DNA of 64,000 nucleotides from Tildeniella nuda ZEHNDER 1965/U140 (lineage in GTDB: Bacteria > Cyanobacteriota > Cyanobacteriia > Leptolyngbyales > Leptolyngbyaceae). Made by a program: the position numbers and the translations under genes. The first letter of the stretch is position 1. Every line of letters starts with the position of its first letter. Positions 58,003 through 64,000 of this stretch are shown one piece after another. The stretch covers positions 120,017 to 184,016 of the forward strand of contig JAHHIG010000011.1 of NCBI GenBank assembly GCA_019358895.1. The letters are read 5' to 3'. The notes below the pieces were generated by a model. The model was given only the letters and a program-made list of their open reading frames with translations. It did not search any database and was not told where the DNA came from.

Positions 58003-58203
58003 TCATTCTGCAAGGCGCTGTTGCTCATCGCGTTCTAACAAGCGCTGCTTGAGCTTCCTGCGCAGTCGATGCAGTGCTCGTTTACCAACCAGTGACAGGA
58101 GATAATTAGCCGCGATCGTCGGGGTTCTAAAAAACCCCAGCGTCACCAACTCATTCACGATCGCGGCATTTTCGGGGTTTAACTCTACTCGCTGTTTGGA
58201 CAT
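58003..58203 (-). CDS. Small basic protein, possible ribbon-helix-helix type
   Basis: The 66-residue product begins MSKQRVELNPENAAIVNELV, continues TLGFFRTPTIAANYLLSLVG, and ends in a basic helix (RLRRKLKQRLLERDEQQRLA). The N-terminal half resembles a ribbon-helix-helix antitoxin or plasmid-type regulator, but no partner gene is next to it. It is convergent with arsM, 37 bp away. Confidence 0.55.
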   Translation of the reverse strand: MSKQRVELNPENAAIVNELVTLGFFRTPTIAANYLLSLVGKRALHRLRRKLKQRLLERDEQQRLAE

Positions 58204-58946
58204 GTGCGCCTGATGCTCTTACAAAACGTATGGGTTTTTCTCGCCTGGTAGAGCACTTAAACCGTCAGCTTTTCGACTTTAGACACTAGAAGCATCACGC
58301 TTCAGTGCCAAGCCAAGGGCTGCCAGTTTTATTTGTGTCAACAACGAGATTGATTAAGTGGCACCATCCCTTTGACAGCCCCGCGCCAATTGGGTCGTGT
58401 TAGTTTGCTGGTACTTTTACTTGTACGCTCTGAGTCTTGACCACTGCCCTGATCATGCAAAACATCCTCTCCAGAAGGAAATGCAACGCTTTCTTGTTAG
58501 GGTTGTGCGGTTCCCATCTAATCCATAACGCATAAATTTTAGAGATAGATGGACTTGATTCACATAAGGTTTGCAAAAGAAATATGGGGAACCTTTTTGA
58601 ACTACTGTCTCGATCGCTGCGACCACTTGCCAGAGTGTCTACTTCTCTAAGCAGGCGGGTTACAACGAACGAACCCAGGTGATCGCCGTTGCTTCAGCGC
58701 TTGCTAAAAAATTACTGCACACTTTTGGATTAGCTGTCAGCGATCAGCGATCAGCTTTTCGCTGATGGCTGGCGGCTGACAGCTACAGACCCTGCTGTTA
58801 TTTCTGTACAATTCCTAAGCATCATTATTAGTGGTAGTTGGAATCGCCACACGTTCACCAGCGTTTTTTAAGTACGGTGGTGCTTAAAAGCCAGATAGTC
58901 AACACTTTTCTTTTTGTGATCACTTTCCTCGTTGCGATCGAGCGCA
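58204..58946. other. Long intergenic region with one repeat element
   Basis: About 740 bp with no supported gene or tRNA. The repeat at 58699-58817 lies in it. The remaining bases give only short frames with no family resemblance. Confidence 0.45.
58699..58817. repeat. Direct repeat A with heptamer hairpin core
   Basis: The outer parts, GCTAAAAAATTACTGCACAC, TTTTGGATTAGC, and CTACAGACCCTGCTGTTATT, match repeat B at 59773-59903. The core (58732-58784) is a hairpin with perfect 10-bp arms AGCTGTCAGC/GCTGACAGCT enclosing GATCAGC units and a TTTTC loop. Confidence 0.85.
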
Positions 58947-59636
58947 CTACCCAGCTTCTAGCTCAATTGGCACAGATTGCATGATGGGAAGCGGCGCTAT
59001 GGTGCTGGGTGCAAGGACAGGTGCTGCTTGCGTCTGCTCCGTTGGCAGTGCATCGGTTGGCAGTGCAGAGGGTATGGGATATAGCCACCAGGCAAATAGG
59101 CGCGTCATTTGGGGCATTAGGAGGTAGGTCATCGTCGGTACAACGATCGCAGTGATGACCATCACCCGGCAGACGATCGGCAGCAGTGCAAGCTGCGTTT
59201 GAAACAAAGTAGAAAGCGCCGTAATGAGCGGAAAAACGGCTAGCCAAGTGACCAGCGACATTTTGTAGCGAGGAGGAGGAACAATGGCAGCCTTGCCAGG
59301 TAAGGTAAACCAGGTTTCTAGACCCGTCAAAACTTGCACGTTGGGAGGGCACACAGTGAGAGTGTCTGCCTGGTTAAACCATATTTGCCGCTCTGCCGAA
59401 GCTTCCCAATGACGTAAATTGCTTAGTTGATCAAACTTGAAAATGACGCGGTACTCAGGATCGTCAACGCTAGCTGGACGGAAGATGCTGCTACCCAAAT
59501 ACCCTGGAAACTGACTGCAAGCGGCTGTGACTCCAACTAAAAACGCCTCAAAAGCAGTTTCACAGCCTGGCTTCACTCGTCGAGAGATGACGACAGTGAC
59601 AGAGGCATCTTGAGTGTTCTGGCTGCTTCCAGTCAT
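58947..59636 (-). CDS. Antibiotic biosynthesis monooxygenase (ABM) domain membrane protein
   Basis: The N-terminal 100 residues form an ABM dimeric ferredoxin-like domain (VTVVISRRVKPGCETAFEAF, GYLGSSIFRPASVDDPEYRV, FKFDQLSNLRHWEASAER). Two hydrophobic helices follow (SLVTWLAVFPLITALSTLFQ and LPIVCRVMVITAIVVPTMTY), then a Pro/Ala/Thr-rich end. This ABM plus two-helix layout recurs in cyanobacteria, with no defined substrate. The start is uncertain: ATG at 59636 has GGAG at normal spacing; ATG at 59645 also lies in frame. Confidence 0.85.
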   Translation of the reverse strand: MTGSSQNTQDASVTVVISRRVKPGCETAFEAFLVGVTAACSQFPGYLGSSIFRPASVDDPEYRVIFKFDQLSNLRHWEASAERQIWFNQADTLTVCPPNVQVLTGLETWFTLPGKAAIVPPPRYKMSLVTWLAVFPLITALSTLFQTQLALLPIVCRVMVITAIVVPTMTYLLMPQMTRLFAWWLYPIPSALPTDALPTEQTQAAPVLAPSTIAPLPIMQSVPIELEAG

Positions 59637-59654
59637 GAGAGACATGCTCCTCAA

Positions 59655-59956
59655 TACTGATTTCTATACAACTTTTAGCACGTTGATGGATACGCCTGTT
59701 ATCCCTCTTAGCAGCGCCATCTCTTAGGAGCGCCATACACACTGTGAACGCACTGGTCGGGTGCAATACTAACAGCTTGCTAAAAAATCACTGCACACTT
59801 TTGGATTAGCTATCAGCTATCGGCTATCAGCTATCAGCTATCGGCTATCAGCTTTTCGCTGACGGCTACAGACCATGCTGTTAGTTCTGTACAACCCCTA
59901 AGAAGCGCTCCTATGGTTGCCGTATTGTTTGCCACTATTGCTTGCCACACATGATC
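59655..59956. other. Intergenic region containing direct repeat B
   Basis: Apart from the repeat at 59773-59903, no feature was recognised in this 300-bp stretch. Confidence 0.45.
59773..59903. repeat. Direct repeat B with heptamer core
   Basis: The ends match repeat A, but the core is a longer run of TATCAGC and TATCGGC heptamers (59806-59862). The two copies flank the ABM gene in the same orientation about 1.07 kb apart. Confidence 0.85.
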
Positions 59957-60778
59957 TCATCGCTTTTGACAGTAAGGGCAGTAATAGATACGGCGACCGC
60001 CTGCGCTATCTTTAAGAATTACAGTGCCGCAACTATAGCAGGGCTTGCCATCGCGGTTGAAGACGTAAAAGCGGTACTGCTGGCGCGAATAACCCTGCTG
60101 TTTGAGTTGAGCGACCATTTCCAGGTCGTTGGTGATGCCTTTGGTGAGATAAGATTGACGGCTCACGGCGATCGCCCCTGCTGCTACCCCATCAATTTGC
60201 TCAGGTGTACAGTCAACGGGGCGCAGAGATGGATGTACTCTGGCAACAAACAGCACTTCGCTGCGGAGATAGTTGCCGAGTCCGCATAGAAAACCTTGAT
60301 CGAGCAAGAGGCTAACTAAGCCCCGTCGATGGAAGCGTTTGTCAAGGAGGCGATCGCGCACCTGTTCTACAGTTGTGTCATCATCCAGCACATCAAGTCC
60401 GAGGCGACTGAGAAAGGGATGGCTGGCAACTTGTTCGTTTGTGATGACATCGATATCGGAAGCGCTGTAAAGGAGAGCGGCTTTTTGCTGCGTGTGAATT
60501 GCCAGCCGTAGTTGACGGTTTGTCACCGGGTAGGCGTTTGCTTTTTGGATGTACCACTTCCCGTAAAGCTGGTTGTGGCTATAAATATTGAGCTGATTCT
60601 GAAAGCGAATCAGCATCGCTTTGCCTTTTGCTTGGACTGCCCAAATTTGCTCATTCACGAGAATGGCTTCGTAGGGTTGCAAGCGTTCAAAGGCGAACGA
60701 AATGTGGAGGAGCGGCGTTTGAACGATCGCCTGCGCCACCGCATCAGCCGCTTGTTTAATTTCAGGTCCTTCGGGCAT
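59957..60778 (-). CDS. nei: Fpg/Nei family DNA glycosylase (endonuclease VIII type)
   Basis: The enzyme excises oxidised bases and nicks the abasic site. After the initiator Met, the catalytic Pro-Glu pair is MPEGPEIKQAADAV; the helix-two-turn-helix DQGFLCGLGNYLRSEVLF and the zinc finger CYSCGT...YYCPYCQ are intact. The 273-residue length is normal for Nei. SHNQLYGKWYI resembles the Nei-type lesion-recognition region rather than Fpg. It lies 35 bp downstream of the small PCP_red gene in the same orientation. Confidence 0.93.
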   Translation of the reverse strand: MPEGPEIKQAADAVAQAIVQTPLLHISFAFERLQPYEAILVNEQIWAVQAKGKAMLIRFQNQLNIYSHNQLYGKWYIQKANAYPVTNRQLRLAIHTQQKAALLYSASDIDVITNEQVASHPFLSRLGLDVLDDDTTVEQVRDRLLDKRFHRRGLVSLLLDQGFLCGLGNYLRSEVLFVARVHPSLRPVDCTPEQIDGVAAGAIAVSRQSYLTKGITNDLEMVAQLKQQGYSRQQYRFYVFNRDGKPCYSCGTVILKDSAGGRRIYYCPYCQKR

Positions 60779-60813
60779 GAGCTGCGTTGTGAACAGTCCA
60801 TCCTTACTATCGC

Positions 60814-60984
60814 TTATTGCCCAAACTCTAGCCGCGCTTGCTCAACCAAAGCAACGGTAATCACATCCAGTTCAGCCGTGCGGGCTAAATGTTCAATCCG
60901 TTCTCTTGCCTGGGCACGGACAAAAAAGGGAATTTGCTTAAGTTTTGCTTCTGCTTCTGGTGTCCATTGGGGAAGGTCTACCAT
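60814..60984 (-). CDS. Free-standing PCP_red domain protein
   Basis: This 56-residue protein was missed by length cut-offs. It reads [20 protein letters not shown], then [20 protein letters not shown] and a C-terminal [12 protein letters not shown], the PCP_red domain otherwise found at the C-terminus of ChlB. Small stand-alone copies are known in oxygenic phototrophs; function unknown. The ATG at 60984 is the only good start. It probably shares a transcript with nei. Confidence 0.8.
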   Translation of the reverse strand: MVDLPQWTPEAEAKLKQIPFFVRAQARERIEHLARTAELDVITVALVEQARLEFGQ

Positions 60985-61044
60985 ATCGAAGTCTGCCTTT
61001 GCGATCGTGCTTCAAAACCAAACTTATTCTACCGGAATCTGCTG

Positions 61045-61425
61045 ATGCCGCTTCGTTGCACCGCTGCCTTACTCACACTAGCAACTTCTCACTTCGATGC
61101 CTTAGCACAGTTTTATAGCCAGCTTCTAAGCTTAGAACCAGTGGTCTTACTCCCCAATGTTTACGCCGAATTCCATCTGCCCCATCTCAAACTTGGCATT
61201 TTTCGCCCTAAAACGACTCCCCACTCCCCACTCCCCACTCCCCCTTCTCCCACTGGCATGAGCTTATGTTTGGAAGTGGAGAATCTGGAAGCGGCGATCG
61301 CCCACCTCACCCAACTCGGCTGCCCGCCACTGGGAACCATCATCACTGCCTCTCACGGCAGTGAAATCTATGCCTACGACCCCGATGGGAATTGGCTCAT
61401 CTTGCATCAAGCAGAATCCCTCTAG
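61045..61425 (+). CDS. VOC family (glyoxalase/bleomycin-resistance-like) protein
   Basis: The start at 61045 gives a 126-residue single VOC module pair: LLTLATSHFDALAQFYSQLL, YAEFHLPHLKLGIFRP, CLEVENLEAAIAHLTQLGCP and GSEIYAYDPDGNWLILHQ. Metal-site residues (His in SHFD, Glu in AEFH) are plausible, but the substrate is unknown. Between the two halves, KTTPHSPLPTPPSPTG is encoded by a CCCCACTCCCCACTCCC repeat (about 61216-61255) and replaces or extends the natural loop. Confidence 0.85.
   Translation: MPLRCTAALLTLATSHFDALAQFYSQLLSLEPVVLLPNVYAEFHLPHLKLGIFRPKTTPHSPLPTPPSPTGMSLCLEVENLEAAIAHLTQLGCPPLGTIITASHGSEIYAYDPDGNWLILHQAESL
61216..61255. repeat. CCCCACTCCCCACT repeat inside the VOC gene
   Basis: Three to four copies of the CCCCACT unit are read in frame as a Pro/Ser/Thr-rich loop. 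The same motif ends the repeats at 1837-1941 and 9748-9896. Confidence 0.75.
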
Positions 61426-61455
61426 AATGAGAACTGATGTAATGGTTCACGCACT

Positions 61456-62031
61456 ATGGTTGTTCAAGCAAAGGGGTTACTATCGCTTGAGGAATTTTTA
61501 GCTCTCCCGCCAGATGAGAATGATCTGACTTATGAGTTGGTTGATGGTCAGGCAATTCCCAAAATGTCTCCGAAAAAATTCCACTCTTGCCTTACCCGTG
61601 CCTTTCTCTTCCTGTTGTGTCGTGAGTTTGAAGGGCGCGGCGAGGTTTATCCAGAGCTAGGCATCGCGTTGACATGGCAAGGAAGAGACTGGGTACCCAC
61701 GCCTGACCTCACCTATATTTCTTACGAGCGCTTACCCGCTAGTTGGCAAGAAAATACGGTTTGCCCAGTCCCCCCTGATCTCGCGATCGAAATCATTTCG
61801 CCCGGTCAAACATTTGGTCAATTAGCTGCAAAAGCAAGGGCGTATCTGGATGCTAATGTATTGCGCCTTTGGGTTGTCGATAGCAAAGCCAGAAGCATCA
61901 CCGTCTTCTACCCCGATGCGCCACCTCAAACCTACATGGGCGATACACTGTTGACAGATCCGCTCTTCGAGGGGTTGGCATTCACCGCAGAGCAAGTTTT
62001 TCAGCAAGCAGGCATTCCGTTCGATTCGTAA
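61456..62031 (+). CDS. Uma2 family (DUF820) endonuclease-like protein
   Basis: A 191-residue Uma2 member with LSLEEFLALPPDENDLTYEL, VDGQAIPKMSPKKFHS, VPTPDLTYISYER, DLAIEIISPGQTF, and ARAYLDANVLRLWVVDSKAR. The acidic and lysine residues of the nuclease-like site are present. It is a different subgroup from the copy at 13790-14326. It lies 9 bp upstream of purQ, but its association with purine synthesis is probably accidental. Confidence 0.9.
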   Translation: MVVQAKGLLSLEEFLALPPDENDLTYELVDGQAIPKMSPKKFHSCLTRAFLFLLCREFEGRGEVYPELGIALTWQGRDWVPTPDLTYISYERLPASWQENTVCPVPPDLAIEIISPGQTFGQLAAKARAYLDANVLRLWVVDSKARSITVFYPDAPPQTYMGDTLLTDPLFEGLAFTAEQVFQQAGIPFDS

Positions 62032-62040
62032 TAAAGCGTC

Positions 62041-62736
62041 ATGGTTAAATTTGGTGTGATTGTCTTTCCTGGTTCCAATTGCGATCGCGATGTGGCGTAT
62101 GTCACTCAATCGCTCTTGCAGCAGCCCACGCGCATGATCTGGCATGAGGAAAGCGACGTGGCTGATCTGGATGTCATCATCGTTCCCGGTGGCTTTAGCT
62201 ATGGGGATTACTTGCGATGTGGAGCGATCGCGCGGTTCTCACCCGCCATGCAAGCAACCATCAAACACGCCGAACAGGGCAAGCTCGTTCTGGGCATCTG
62301 CAACGGGTTTCAGGTCCTCACTGAAGCGGGCTTACTGCCAGGTGCCCTGGTACGCAATCGAGATTTACATTTCATTTGCGATCGCGTGCCCCTTCGTGTA
62401 GAGCGAACCGATTTACCCTGGACGCAAAACTATCAGAATGGCGAGGTTGTAACGCTGCCGATCGCGCATGGTGAAGGCAACTATTATGCCGATGTAGACA
62501 CGCTGGCAGACCTCGAAGCAAACGGTCAAATTGTGTTCCGCTATGCCACTGATGCTCAGTTCAACAATCCCAACGGTTCACTCAACAACATTGCAGGCAT
62601 CTGCAACCGCAAGGGCAATGTGTTGGGCATGATGCCACATCCAGAACGCGCCTCTGATCCAATGCTGGGTGGTACGGATGGATTGCCATTATTTGAAGGC
62701 ATTTTGGCAGCAATGGGCGATCGGGCGATCGCTTAG
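62041..62736 (+). CDS. purQ: Phosphoribosylformylglycinamidine synthase subunit PurQ
   Basis: PurQ is the glutaminase subunit that feeds ammonia to PurL in step four of purine synthesis. The 231-residue protein has [30 protein letters not shown], the nucleophile [10 protein letters not shown], the HGEGNYYAD block, and the closing [12 protein letters not shown] with the catalytic His and Glu. purS, which usually precedes purQ, is not present here. Confidence 0.96.
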   Translation: MVKFGVIVFPGSNCDRDVAYVTQSLLQQPTRMIWHEESDVADLDVIIVPGGFSYGDYLRCGAIARFSPAMQATIKHAEQGKLVLGICNGFQVLTEAGLLPGALVRNRDLHFICDRVPLRVERTDLPWTQNYQNGEVVTLPIAHGEGNYYADVDTLADLEANGQIVFRYATDAQFNNPNGSLNNIAGICNRKGNVLGMMPHPERASDPMLGGTDGLPLFEGILAAMGDRAIA

Positions 62737-62963
62737 GTATTTTTGAGAAACGGCTTATTAACTCCTGAAATTATTGGTTAAGAGACAGCCGAAGTCCTAT
62801 TTGTTAGTATCTAGAGGCGGTTTACCTTGAGTTGATCGATAGGGCAATTGCACTAAAATCTGTGCTGATTGCGATCAGCTTGGGAAAGCTGTGATTAAGG
62901 GTGCAAGGTTATAAACGAGTAAACAAGACTCACATCCGTAATCATCTTTAGGCTTCCAACACC

Positions 62964-63908
62964 ATGCAAACGGTTCAAGTTGAGTACTCAGGTCAGATCC
63001 AAGTCAACACAGGTGATAACCCTAGAGAACTTTACGCTCACCAGAACGAGGCAATCAAAGCACTAGATCAGCAAAGCCAGTCTCCCTTTAAGGGCTTGTT
63101 GGTTTTACCTACAGGTGGTGGAAAGACACTGACAGCAGTTCATTGGCTACTGCGTAACTTTATTGGCAAACGCAAGAAGGTTTTGTGGATCGCTCATCGG
63201 CATGAGTTGCTTGACCAAGCATTTGAGGCTTTGAAGTTCAGCGCTTATCCGTCATTGCTGCATGATGTCGAAAAATTTAGATACCGTGTGATTTCTGGTC
63301 ATCCTAAGCACGATCGCCCTATTAATATCCGAGCAACTGACGACATTATTATTGCTAGCAAAGATAGTCTCAATAGTGGGTTAAACCATCTCCTTGAGAA
63401 TTGGGTTAAGCACTCTGATTCCATTCTCCTGGTAGTTGATGAAGCGCATCACGCAACAGCAAAAACGTATCGTAAATTGGTCGAAACCATTGAGGAAGAT
63501 TTTAAGAGTCGAGGGAAATCAGGTGGCTTCAGGATGTTAGGTTTAACAGCTACTCCGTTTAGAACTGATGAAGGCGAGAAAGGCTTACTTAAGGAAGTTT
63601 TTCCTCAAGATATTATCTTCTCAGAACACTTAAGAACACTCATCAACAGAGGAATTCTTGCCGAACCAATTTTTGAAAGCTTGGAAACACAACTAGATTT
63701 TTCTAGGGAGTTGACTTACAAAGATATTAAAGCGATTGAGGTTTTTGATAAACTACCGAAAGAAATTGCTAAGAAGATTGCTCTGTCTAAGCTTCGCAAT
63801 AACCGGATTGTTGATCATTATGTTAAGAATCGAGAAAAATATAAACCGCTTTTGGTTTTTGCAATTGATGTTGATGGTAGTGCTCAAGATGTAATGATGG
63901 AGAAGTAG
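62964..63908 (+). pseudogene. DEAD/DEAH-box helicase, truncated by an IS1-type element
   Basis: The first 304 residues form the N-terminal RecA-like domain of an SF2 helicase: YAHQNEAIKALDQQSQSPFK, Walker A LPTGGGKTLTA, motif II VVDEAHHATA, motif III LTATPFRTDEG. The reading frame leaves coding sense at 63876, where an IS1-type inverted repeat begins, and ends ten residues later. The second RecA domain is missing, so the protein should be inactive. The original gene probably continued beyond the window. Confidence 0.88.
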
Positions 63909-64000
63909 AGTCTTTGCAGTTCTCCTACCATGCCTGCCTGCCCCATCTGTGCCTCCGCCAAAACGGTTAAGAACGGTCGCATCCACAACGGTAAACAACG
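63876..64000 (+). mobile_element. IS1-family insertion sequence, left end
   Basis: GGTAGTGCTCAAGATGTAAT at 63876 resembles the IS1 terminal repeat GGTGATGCTGCC...TACTGAT in spacing and outer bases. Fifty-five bases on, an InsA-like frame starts (63931) with the zinc-finger start MPACPICASAKTVKNGRIHN. The window ends inside the transposase gene. Confidence 0.8.
63931..64000 (+). CDS. IS1-family transposase, N-terminal fragment (cut by window end)
   Basis: Twenty-three codons are visible, reading MPACPICASAKTVKNGRIHN and onward. The CPxC pair and KNG segment match the InsA N-terminus of IS1-type elements. Without the rest, only the family call is possible. Confidence 0.75.

Noticed and set aside
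58230..58300. A tRNA-like D-arm (CTGGTAGAGCAC)
   Set aside because: No matching acceptor stem, anticodon arm or TTCRA loop could be found around it.

Overview
The window is cyanobacterial chromosome. It carries photosystem I psaA-psaB, the dark-operative protochlorophyllide reductase subunit chlB, the NDH-1 subunit ndhH, the carboxysome shell protein ccmP, a KaiB-like protein and many copies of the HIP1 octamer GCGATCGC. The abundance of dispersed short repeats (heptamer arrays, purine/pyrimidine hairpin elements, long palindromes) and of toxin-antitoxin modules suggests a large genome, probably of a filamentous species; the genus cannot be fixed from the sequence alone. No tRNA or rRNA gene was found.

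Layout. 1-5.2 kb: the 3' part of a two-domain histidine phosphatase, a 21-bp tandem repeat field, a catalytically degenerate dihydroorotase-like gene, lepB, and a second dihydroorotase (pyrC). 5.4-6.5 kb: a scar where two toxin-antitoxin cassettes were joined tail to tail, truncating both toxins. 6.6-20 kb: mostly minus-strand housekeeping genes (prolyl oligopeptidase, pentapeptide protein, ccmP, Uma2, speA, O-methyltransferase, rsmH) with chlB and trhO on the plus strand. 20-34 kb: ndhH, a possible structured RNA, a PhoX-like protein, a KaiB-fold fusion, pilT, an APS kinase/sulfotransferase pair, a 29-residue membrane peptide before a Mo-nitro_C protein, an FAD oxidoreductase and a C-terminal processing protease. 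34-43.5 kb: a DUF433/DUF5615 pair, a divergent RNase III, hicAB, the second cyanobacterial GyrA/ParC paralogue, twin CheY-like regulators, a proline-rich exported protein and a frameshifted toxin-like gene with its neighbour.

44-56.4 kb is the most dynamic part. Downstream of psaAB lie three copies of yjbQ: one frameshifted, one intact, one a 3' fragment. They come from duplication of the segment that starts at the psaB stop codon. Between them sits AT-rich conflict cargo: a Pepco-domain protein translationally coupled to a 966-residue caspase/P-loop NTPase, a SnoaL-like protein and a brnTA module. A SUKH (SMI1/KNR4) gene follows, its 3' end cut by an IS5-family element. 56.7-64 kb holds arsM, an ABM-domain membrane protein between two direct repeats, nei, a free-standing PCP_red protein, a VOC protein, a Uma2 protein, purQ and a DEAH helicase truncated by an IS1-type element at the window edge.

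A recurring theme is that dispersed repeats sit inside genes without breaking the frame. SpeA (40 codons), the ParC-like protein, the dihydroorotase-like protein and the VOC protein carry low-complexity inserts derived from repeats that also occur between genes, and repeats supply the last codons and stop of rsmH and of the FAD oxidoreductase.
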